The notes beneath the pieces were generated by a model. That model saw only the letters and a program-made list of their open reading frames with translations, ran no database searches and had not been told where the DNA came from. This document shows positions 55,550-64,000 of a stretch of DNA of 64,000 nt, in pieces. Position numbers and translations under genes: made by a program. Positions within the stretch are counted from its first letter, which is position 1. Each line of letters starts with the position of its first letter. Source of the DNA: Myotis daubentonii (Eukaryota > Chordata > Mammalia > Chiroptera > Vespertilionidae); assembly GCF_963259705.1 (NCBI RefSeq), contig NC_081852.1:63244859-63308858 (forward strand), in the 5' to 3' direction.

Positions 55550-55783
55550 GCCCGGCCGGTGTGGCTCAGTGGATAGAGCGTCAGCCTGCAGATGGAAGGG
55601 TCCCGGGTTCGATTCCCATCAAGGGCACATGCCTGGGTTGTGGGCTGGACTCCCAGTAGGGGGGGCATGCAGGAGGCAGCCAATGAGTGATTCTCTCATC
55701 ATTGATGTTTCTATCTCTCTTCCTCTCTCTTCCTCTCTGAAATCAATAAAAATATAATTTTTAAAAAATTAAAATTAAAAAAG
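55550..55783 (+). mobile_element. VES-type SINE
   Basis: Head cccggccggtgtggctcagt and gatagagcgtcagcctgcag, B-box-like gggttcgattccc, tail aaatcaataaaaatataatt. Confidence 0.93.
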
Positions 55784-56962
55784 TAAAACGTAGCCCCAAA
55801 AAGGAGCAGAGGCACAGGTGGCACCCTGGAGGGGTGGGGGGAATGCTCCACAGCCTCGAGGGCCTGCGCCCGCACCTGTGAGAGGCGCTCTCTCCAGGGG
55901 CAGAAGGTCTGGGCTGAGCGGAGCCTCCCCAGGCCGCGGCTCGGGCTCCGTCCGCCCTGCTGGGGGCCGGGATCGCCATGTGCTCGCTGCTGCCGTCCGA
56001 GTTCTGTGAAGCCGCTCAGAAACGGGTCAGCCGGGCTCATGGCCGGGAGCGGCCGTGGACCCTTCCCGTGTTCGACTGCTGATGAGTGTCAGGTTGCAGC
56101 GCGGAGGCCGATGATGCCCTACGTCACGCGGTAAAATGCCTTCATCTTTCACAAGCTCGCGCTGAGAACATAAAACAAGACGCGTTCCTGGAAGGACAGG
56201 CGGCCTGGGTAATCACACCCGGTGACAACGAGTGCGGGGCTCCCCACCCCTGGCCCTGTGTTGCGGGGCCGCACTCACACGCAGGGAGCCGGTGGCACGC
56301 GGAATCTCGTAAAGATCCGAGAAATCCCAGGTGCTGCCGATGCGGTAACCACTCGGCCATGTGACTTATTCCAAAGGGTGTCTGGGCCAGACCCAGAATC
56401 GATTCTCACTCGCCTTACTCGCCGTCTAATGGGCTTTGCGATCGGAGGCAACGGTGCGGGAGGCGCGGAGCCCTCTCAGGCACTGAGGCTCGGAGGCGGA
56501 TGGGATTACAAATCAGGGGACCAAATACGGCTCTTTGTACAGTTCACCGCCCTCCCCCCTCCCACAGGCTCCTGCTCACCCTTGAATGAGAACACCCCAA
56601 CCTCTCACGTGTGTCCCCCCTGAATTCTCACGTGTGCTTGGCCTTCAGGTCCAACTTCAGCAGACGCGCCCCTCGCCTCCCCCCCCCCCCCCCCCCGTCC
56701 CCGGCCAGGCCTTGCGGATTGGCGGCTGAACCACAGAATCTCCCCCAAGGTCATGGCCAGGACTGAAGAGTGAGCCGCCATGAGGCGCTCCCTCCCTCTG
56801 GGCGCCTGGAGTCTTCTCCTTCTGGTTTCAGTGAAGCACAAGGTATCTCAATAGCAACATAAACACCATATTGTCTACTGGTTGCCATAGCAACCACATC
56901 CCTGTAATTTGCCTAAATTAAAGCTGCCCAGGGTGGCTTTAACTTGCGTCTCTCACACATAA
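55784..56962. other. Single-copy sequence
   Basis: About 1.2 kb; C run at 56681-56697; AT-rich 56830-56960 (aacaccatattgtctactgg, gtttgcctaaattaaagc-like). No gene recognised. Confidence 0.45.
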
Positions 56963-57178
56963 TTCTTTTCTTTTCTTTTTAATTGATTTCAGAGAGGAAG
57001 GGAGAGGGAAGGAGAGGTAGAAACATCAATGATGAGAGAGAATCATGGATCGGCTGCCTCCTTCAGGCCCCCTACTGGGGATCGAGCCCACAACCGGGGC
57101 CTGTGCCCTGACCAGAACCAAGCCGTGACCTTCTGGATCATCGGTCGATGCTCGACCACTGAGCCACGCCGGCCGGGC
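56963..57178 (-). mobile_element. VES-type SINE
   Basis: Reverse orientation from ctttttaattgatttcagag to gagccacgccggccgggc. Confidence 0.93.
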
Positions 57179-57900
57179 AATCCTCAGTGTTTGTGCCCAG
57201 AAGCAACGTGGTGAATTAACGCTCCTCCAAGCTGGTGCTGGCCACGGGGATTCACGGTTGAGAAAGTTCTGGAAAGAAGCAGCCAAGTATCACTAATTCC
57301 ATCCTGTATCCTTGTGTGTGTCCGCGCGGGGATGGAGCTGGGACAGGCGCGTGGACTTGAAGAAGCCCATCGACGACACTGCTTGGAAGATACGGCTTTT
57401 CCCCTGCTTTTCTCCAAGAGCCCAAGTCCTGGGCGGCCCTCACGGCATGCACCCGTCCTCGCGGGCGTGGCCCGAAGGTGCTCACGACTGCGCAGTGAGT
57501 CTGTGCCCGATACACACCCGTGGTTCTAGCGGATGGACCCCTGGGAGAGCCTCCGGGTGACCCTCGGGCAGACGGCGGGGGTGGGGGGGGGGACGTGCCC
57601 GCGCGGGGCTTTCGAAGGGCTCTGGGTCCGGGCGTGGGAGCCCGCCTGACATTTCCCGTGTCGCTCGTTCCCCCGCAGCCTCGTGGCACGGGGTCCTCTT
57701 TGCAAACTCTGCTCCCTGCCCCTCTCTTCTCTGGGAGCTGCCTCCTGTGCCGGAACCCAGAAACCCTGTGCCTCCGAGGGCAGCGAGCCCTCCTACTGGC
57801 TGACTTAATCCCCAGACTGCCCATCTCCCTCCGGTCCTTCCCATCCTCCCTGGCTAATCCGTCCGACCGTCAGACGCGGCTCCCGCTGCCCAGGACGTAG
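57179..57900. other. Single-copy sequence
   Basis: No gene or repeat recognised. Confidence 0.5.
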
Positions 57901-58250
57901 CCACGAGCGCCACGCCTGTAATAAGATTTCCACCCGCAAAGGCGCCAGGCGGCCGTGCGTCCATCGCATATGAAAATGCTGAGACGCAGTAGCTCCGGGC
58001 TTTGTTTCATATTAACGTCAACTATTCTTATTTTTTACAAAAAAGGTCCCGAAGCGTCTGCACCGACGGGGAGGTGCCCCGCCGGCTCCGCTGGCGAGGT
58101 GACGCTGCGGAGAGCAACATCCATCTCGCAAGCAGGTTCGTTAGCCCCGCGAGCTGACCCCGCGCGAGGCTGTCAGCTGTGACGGGCATCAGATTATCGG
58201 GAATCTGGCGATCGATAAATATGCAAGGCCGGCGCGGACCGCTCCTGGCA
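57901..58250. promoter_or_regulatory. Candidate conserved noncoding element
   Basis: cctgtaataagatttccacc, catcgcatatgaaaatgctg, catattaacgtcaactattc and gcgatcgataaatatgcaag. Confidence 0.35.
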
Positions 58251-59159
58251 TGGGCGCCGTGCGCACGTCATCTGTCACACGGGCTGGCACGCAGGCAGGC
58301 TCACGGGGGGCTCCCGAGCGGTGAGCAGGGTGAAGATGGATGGGACAGGCGTGTGCAGCCGGGCTCTGAGGCGGAGGGGGGGGGGGGGCGCTCCAGAGGA
58401 AGCAGCAGCGGCGCTCGGGGCTGCCGTCTGGGGGGAGCCGGTGCCGTGCCTGCCTCCCGGCCCTAAGCCGCTCCCAGCCCGCCGCTGAGGCCTTGCTGTC
58501 GGGGCCCAGGGAGCTTTGTCTGCATCTGGGAGACTCGCTAGGAACTCGGAGCAGCTCGCCTGCATTTCTGATACCGGGAGGCAGAGCCCCCCTGCTCCCC
58601 AAAATCCCTGTGCCTGTGCCAACCACACGATGTCTCTCCACGTGGCAGCTGTGACCCAAAGCCGAAGGAAGCACCCGCCTGCGCCAGTGACCGTGAACTC
58701 AAATGCCCACACCTTCAGGTCCACGCAAGAGCCAGCTGGTCGACCCAGCCGGGCAGTCAGCTTCGTGGGACCCTGTCGGAGCGATTCCCCCATCAGGTCA
58801 CACCCTCCTTCTCAGACCCCACGCTGCCTGCCCACTCGAGGCACCACTGCTTCCTGAAGATCCAACTGCAGCCTTCACTCTGCCCCCAGCAGTCCCCCGG
58901 AGCAGGCACCCTGTTCATAAACCCTCTTCCCTTCCAGCCAATGAAAGAAACTGGGAGAAAAGCCAATTCCTGACAGAGGACACACGGGACGCGAGCCACA
59001 GCCCTGCGATGGCCCAGAGCCCCTGGGCCTGTGCCCAGGCTCGCACGCCCTCAGGGCCAGGTCATGCCCATGACCAACGGGGCCCAGGCCTCCGCCCGGG
59101 CTGCAGGACTGCCCCTCATCGCCATGGAAAGCAGAACAAACAAGAAGCACAAAGGCATT
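58251..59159. other. GC-rich single-copy sequence
   Basis: About 0.9 kb; G run at 58376-58388; no gene recognised. Confidence 0.5.
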
Positions 59160-59660
59160 TTTGAAGGAACCGTCATGAGGCGTGTGGCTGGTCATTTGCA
59201 GCCTCGTACACACGATGCCTTTCAGCTGGGCTATTTATCTCGGGGACGAGGCCACGAAAGGCCCCGGCGCAGCACATCTCCTACGGAGGAGCGCGCGCCC
59301 AGACTTCAAAAGGAGAGAACGCGGTAATTCAGAAATAGAGCGTGCTAAGTGTCCCAGCTCCACCATGAAAGCGGCCGCGGAGGCTGCAGCAGCCGCAGGG
59401 CTATTAGAATAATAGCCGGAGGCCTAATTACAGGTGATCATCGTGGGGAGCTGGTTGTTTTTGTGGAGGACGAGCCGCGCCCAGCGCTGTGGAGCAGCGG
59501 CTGCCTCCGAGGGCGGGTGACGGCGAAAATGACCGGGAAAGCGACCACGGCGCCGCTATTTGTTTCTATTTATGAGGCGCTCTCTACACCGCGATGCTTT
59601 CCCGGGAATCGTCCTCATCGAGCCGCGTTGCCTCTGGCTAAGAGGATGACGTCATCGCTA
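59160..59660. promoter_or_regulatory. Candidate conserved noncoding element
   Basis: ggcatttttgaaggaacc, gctatttatctcgggg, agaataatagccggaggcct, aattacaggtgatcatcg and gctatttgtttctatttatg. Confidence 0.35.
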
Positions 59661-59821
59661 CTTACCGGCCACTGGTTTCCATGCGCTTGTTGGCCACACC
59701 GGTGCGCGGGGCCTGCCTTCCCCGGGCCCACCGAGGAGGCGATTCCGGCCAGCGGGCCCCTGCTGGCTCCTGGAGCCACACTGCACACCCACCAAGTGCC
59801 AAGGAATGAAGGAAGCCTGGC
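59661..59821. other. Single-copy sequence
   Basis: Nothing recognised. Confidence 0.4.
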
Positions 59822-59977
59822 CGCCCAGAGAGACATCCATCAGCTGCCTCCTGCACACCGCCCCCCCCCCCCCCACTGGGCACCAAGCCCACAACCTGGC
59901 ATGTGCCCCAACCCGGAATCGAACCTCGAGCCCCCAGTTCAGGGACGACGCCCAATCGCTGAGCCACGCGGCCAGCA
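59822..59977 (-). mobile_element. VES SINE, tail truncated
   Basis: Reverse orientation from cccagagagacatccatcag to gagccacgcggccagc, with a C run at 59860-59874. The A-rich tail is missing. Confidence 0.88.
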
Positions 59978-61005
59978 TGACGCATTGGCTTTCTAACCCA
60001 AGATGAACGGCTCTGGCCACCAAAGCGTTGGGCCACCTCCCTGTGGGTCCCACCGCCTCGAACGCTGAAACCCCTTCGTCTGGTGGCGTCCGTTTCTCCT
60101 CCTTCCTGGTCACATGGCTCCCCTTTCCTGGCCCAGCACTTCCAACGCCTCCCAAGGGGCAGGAAGAACAGAGCCCTCCGAGCCTTTCAACAAGCCCAGG
60201 AGGGAGTCAGGCGGCATCAGCGGCTCCACTTTGCAGATGGGCAAGTGGAGGCCGGGAAGGGAGGAACCCTCAGAGGCCGCAGGGTGGGCGGCCCTCCCAC
60301 CCAGGCCTGCCCTGATCGTGCTCGCTTGGCACTGGCGCCCCGTCTTACTTACTCTTCGGGAAACACCGTGAGGGTGACAGCCAGGTGCCCGGCCAGCTCT
60401 GGGCACACAGAGGGGCCGAGCGCCCAGCCTCCATTCCGCTGGAGACGACGCCATGCTGGCTGCGTAAAGAGGCAATCAGATCGGCCCCACCTGGGCCTGG
60501 CCCGTTCACTCACCTGACAGTTAAGGATTTAGGGGCAGGAAGCCCGGGCGCCCGAGTGGAGAAACCTGGGAGGGGTGGTCGGGGGGGGGACTTTTAGCCC
60601 CGAGATGAGAACACCTGCACCTTCTGATCACATGGCCTCATCACCGCAGGTGGAGTCGGCCTGGAGCACCTGGGGCTCCTGCGGAAGGGGCTGGAGTGAG
60701 GTGTCCAGAAGGTAGGAGATGACCCGTGGGTGCGCCCAGCAGGTGCAGGGCACACAGGAAGCACCTGTAGGTGGCCCTCGAATGAGGTGCAAGCGGAAGC
60801 CAGAGGAGGGAGTGCCCAGGGGCCCTGGGTTCCTAGAGAGACCCCTGGAGGTGGGGGAGCCCCGCTGGCCCTGGAGGGTGGGGGACACTCGCCAAAGCGC
60901 AGGCACCAAGGCCTTGACACGTGGTACAGACACTCAGCTGCCTCCCCCAGGCTCATTGTCAGCAGAACTGTGACAGGACAGCATCGGCTCAGGCTTGTGG
61001 GCCCC
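59978..61005. other. Single-copy sequence
   Basis: About 1 kb. 60210-60265 (ctccactttgcagatgggc, aagtggaggccgggaaggg) may be a MIR remnant. No gene recognised. Confidence 0.45.
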
Positions 61006-62005
61006 ACCCCCTCCTCACCCAGACCCTCAGCACACGCCCTCCTCACTCAGACCCTCAGCACACCCCCTCCTCACTCAGACCCCAGCACACCCCCTCCTCA
61101 CCCAGACCCTCAGCACACCCCCTCCTCACTCAGACCCTCAGCACACCCCCTCCTCACCCAGACCCTCAGCACACCCCCTCCTCACCCAGACCCCAGCACA
61201 CCCCCTCCTCACCCAGACCCTCAGCACACCCCCTCCTCACCCAGACCCTCAGCACACCCCCTCCTCACCCAGACCCTCAGCACACCCCCTCCTCACTCAG
61301 ACCCTCAGCACACCCCCTCCTCACTCAGACCCTCAGCACACCCCCTCCTCACCCAGACCCTCAGCACACCCCCTCCTCACCTAGACCCTCAGCACACCCC
61401 CTCCTCACCCAGACCCTCAGCACACCCCCTCCTCACTCAGACCCTCAGCACACCCCCTCCTCACTCAGACCCTCAGCACACCCCCTCCTCACCCAGACCC
61501 TCAGCACACCCCCTCCTCACCTAGACCCTCAGCACACCCCCTCCTCACTCAGACCCTCAGCACACCCCCTCCTCACTCAGACCCTCAGCACACGCCCTCC
61601 TCACTCAGACCCTCAGCACACCCCCTCCTCACCCAGACCCCAGCACACGCCCTCCTCACCTAGACCCTCAGCACACCCCCTCCTCACCTAGACCCCAGCA
61701 CACCCCCTCCTCACCCAGACCCTCAGCACACCCCCTCCTCACCCAGACCCCAGCACACGCCCTCCTCACCTAGACCCTCAGCACACCCCCTCCTCACCTA
61801 GACCCTCAGCACACCCCCTCCTCACCTAGACCCCAGCACACCCCCTCCTCACTCAGACCCTCAGCACACCCCCTCCTCACTCAGACCCTCAGCACACCCC
61901 CTCCTCACCCAGACCCTCAGCACACCCCCTCCTCACTCAGACCCTCAGCACACCCCCTCCTCACCCAGACCCTCAGCACACCCCCTCCTCACCCAGACCC
62001 TCAGC
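61006..62005. repeat. 27/28-bp minisatellite, 36 units
   Basis: Unit cacaccccctcctcacccag followed by accctcag. Three forms at the variable site (tcacccag, tcactcag, tcacctag), a 27-bp form with gaccccag in place of gaccctcag, and a form with cacgccct. I count 36 units in about 1000 bp. All three plus frames stay open for long stretches only because the unit has no stop. Confidence 0.96.
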
Positions 62006-62114
62006 GACACTGTGTGAGTCGGGCTGAGCCTATGGATTTCAGCCGCTCAGCAGGGCTGGTTATGAAGCCGTAAGACACAGCCCTGCTCTTCCCTCCCTTC
62101 AAAACATCAAGGTC

Positions 62115-62330
62115 AGCCCGGCCGGTGTGGCTCAGCGGTTGAGTGTCGACCTATGACCCAGGCGGTCACGGTTCGATTCCGGTCAAGGGCACATGCCCGG
62201 GTTGTGGGCTCTAGGGCATGCAGGAGGCAGCCAATCCATGATCCTCTCTCCTCATTGATGTTTCTCTCTCTCCCTCTCCCTTCCTCTCTGAAACCAACAA
62301 AAAAAAAAAAGAAAAAAAGAAAGAAAGAGG
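62115..62330 (+). mobile_element. VES-type SINE
   Basis: From cccggccggtgtggctcagc to aaaccaacaaaaaaaaaaaa and an A-rich gaaa tail; lacks about 15 bp before gggcatgcaggaggcag. Confidence 0.93.
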
Positions 62331-62869
62331 ATGGGGTGGAAATGTGACGGTAACCATGACAACCACGCAATGGATGAGGTTAGGCTCAGGTGCATTCTAA
62401 GCAAGGGACCCGTTGGGCCAAGAGCAGGGACCCCGATTCCCGTCAGTGAGTCGTGGGCGCTGGCCCTGCGTAGGGGGGGTCGGTTTACTCAGCGTCCTGA
62501 GACCCGAGACAACCCCCTTCGCTCAGCTTCTCCCCAGCGAGGGGTTCAGACTAGACTCCCCGCGACCTCCAACCCCGGAACCCGCCCCAAGCTTTTACCC
62601 AGGAGAAGAGCACCAGCCCCCACGCCACCCGTGTGGCTGTCGCGGGCTTGGGGCAGGCAAGCAGAGGCGACCCCAAGTGAGCAAGAACCTGTAGCCACAT
62701 CGTGGATCCACGCGCCTCCCGTTGCCCCTGCCCCTGGCTCCGTGGGAAGGGTGGCGTGGCCCGGGCCTCCCGTCCGGGCCCCGCCGTCGTGGGGTTTGCG
62801 GGGTGATCTCTGAGACCCCCTCTCCGGGGAAAGCCTCATTACCGCTGACAGGCTGTAACCCGCCTGCGT
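62331..62869. other. Single-copy sequence
   Basis: No gene or repeat recognised. Confidence 0.5.
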
Positions 62870-63480
62870 GTCCAGAAAAGTCTCAATGTCCACGCCATTA
62901 GCTAGCCTTAAAATTGACTACAAATCCATTTTAATCCATGTGCCGTGATAAATAGATATGAAGGCGCCGGCGCTAATGCACAGGTAGACTAATTAGCGCG
63001 CCGCGTTCGAGCACTCACACACCTCAATTTTCTCTACAAAATCCTTATTGAACCGCTGCTTTAAAAAAAAATAATTGCATTTGCAATTAGAAACACTGAA
63101 GTTACATTATCGATTTTCTGCTAAAAACCTTTTTAGTAAACAAGCACAAACTACATTCATTAAATGTAAGTGCTTGGAGCTATGGTGTGAAATTCAACTC
63201 GGCCATTATCGTGAATTACACTGATTATTGCGGTAATTATTTTCTCTTGGATACAACTGCCGTCTGTCCCTGGCTGGTTCCGCTGGACATGGAACCGCGC
63301 TCCTTTCGGAGCTAACAAGGCTCCGCCGTGGTCCCGGCGATTACTGTCACTTAGACAAATCGCTGCGTTAAGCTGCGGGAACCCAGGAAGATTCGAAAAA
63401 ATTAAGTAAAACATCCTTTTTCACCCTTGAAATAACTAGCAGCGTGAGCGGACCAGGAGAATTGCAATGTTAACTGATGT
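62870..63480. promoter_or_regulatory. AT-rich island, strong candidate conserved noncoding element
   Basis: ccattttaatccatgtgccg, gtagactaattagcgcgcc, aaataattgcatttgcaatt, gttacattatcgattttctg, ttattgcggtaattattttc and tcattaaatgtaagtgc over about 600 bp without transposons. Confidence 0.45.
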
Positions 63481-63706
63481 GCGCGGCGGGCTCTCGTCAC
63501 CTGAGCTGGCTCTGTCCTCAGCCCAGGTTTGGAGAAGATCCGCCCACCGACTCATTTGGTTTTTTCCCCAAAAATGGACAGTCGAAGGCTGAGATCTGAG
63601 GCCGCAGCATCCGCAGAGAGGGGAAAGCTGGGCACTTGGGGTGTTGCGAGAGAATCCAGCCTATGCTTTAATAAGAGAAAAAACAGTGGTCTTGCGTTTT
63701 ATGTGT
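63481..63706. other. Single-copy sequence
   Basis: Nothing recognised. Confidence 0.4.
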
Positions 63707-63725
63707 CTGTTTGTTTAGAAATCTT

Positions 63726-63944
63726 TTTTTAAAAATATATTTTTATTGATTTTTCACAGAGAGGAAGGGAGAGAGATAGAGAGTTAGAAACATCGATGAG
63801 AGAGAAACATCGATCAGCTGCCTCCTGCACACTCCCCACTGGGGATGTGCCTGCAACCCAGGTACATGCCCTTGACCGGAATCGAACCTGGGACCCTTCA
63901 GTCCGCAGGCCGACGCTCTATCCACTGAGCCAAACCGGTTTCGG
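63726..63944 (-). mobile_element. VES SINE with 19-bp target duplication
   Basis: Flanked by ctgtttgtttagaaatctt at 63707-63725 and at 63945-63963, a perfect direct repeat that fixes the ends and suggests a recent insertion. Reverse orientation; head aaaccggtttcgg is altered from the usual accggccaggg. Confidence 0.97.
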
Positions 63945-64000
63945 CTGTTTGTTTAGAAATCTTATTAACAAAACAGATTTTAAGAGGGAAACACCCCCCG

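Noticed and set aside
60730..61691. Frames of about 250-260 codons with HPLLTQTLSTPPP-like repeats
   Set aside because: All three plus frames are open in the minisatellite; no coding signal.
61006..62005. CRISPR-like array
   Set aside because: No unique spacers between repeats; it is a head-to-tail minisatellite in a mammalian genome.

Overview
The window is vertebrate nuclear DNA, almost certainly from a vespertilionid or other yangochiropteran bat. The evidence is about 35 copies of a tRNA-derived SINE of the bat VES family (head with 'ggctcag-ggttgagcg' and 'ggttcgattcc' boxes, a CT-rich 'ctctccctctcccttcctctctgaaatcaataaaa' type 3' half), several short hAT-type DNA transposons with 8-bp target duplications, and one Helitron-like element with HeliBat-type ends. 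Older mammalian repeats (MIR-like, L2-like and a 3' fragment of L1) are also present. I recognise no protein-coding gene, RNA gene, CRISPR array or prokaryotic feature. Every long open frame I examined is explained by GC-rich sequence lacking stop codons, by tandem repeats or by SINEs.

Layout. Positions 1-5407 and 8160-15339 are two same-strand copies of one segment, about 99% alike by eye in the part I compared; they differ mainly in the length of a CA/C-rich minisatellite and in a 198-bp indel. Copy 1 does not end like copy 2. At 5401-5407 it jumps through 7 bp of microhomology into 5408-5941, which is the reverse complement of 15892-16433, and then meets exactly 200 Ns (5942-6141). This looks like a contig end carrying an uncollapsed haplotype (false duplication) with a folded-back end, although a real inverted segmental duplication is possible. 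From 6142 to about 8159 and from 16434 to 64000 the sequence is single copy apart from repeats.

The single-copy part alternates between very GC- and CpG-rich stretches, rich in minisatellites and G runs, and AT-rich islands of 150-800 bp full of TAATTA/ATTAG-type words (for example 18370-19110, 26390-26900, 33640-34060, 36290-37010, 50170-51090, 62870-63480). The second pattern is what conserved non-coding enhancers around a developmental regulator look like, so this may be a regulatory, possibly subtelomeric, gene desert. That is an inference; no gene name can be read from the window.

Tandem arrays are the other main theme: a 28-bp GC-rich array (39717-40122), a 27/28-bp array of 36 units with visible block duplication (61006-62005), the CA/C-rich array of about 1.7 kb in copy 2, a 10-mer, a 12-mer, a G-rich 9/10-mer, and GATA, GGAT, GT, GA and GGA microsatellites, several of them attached to SINE or L2-like tails.
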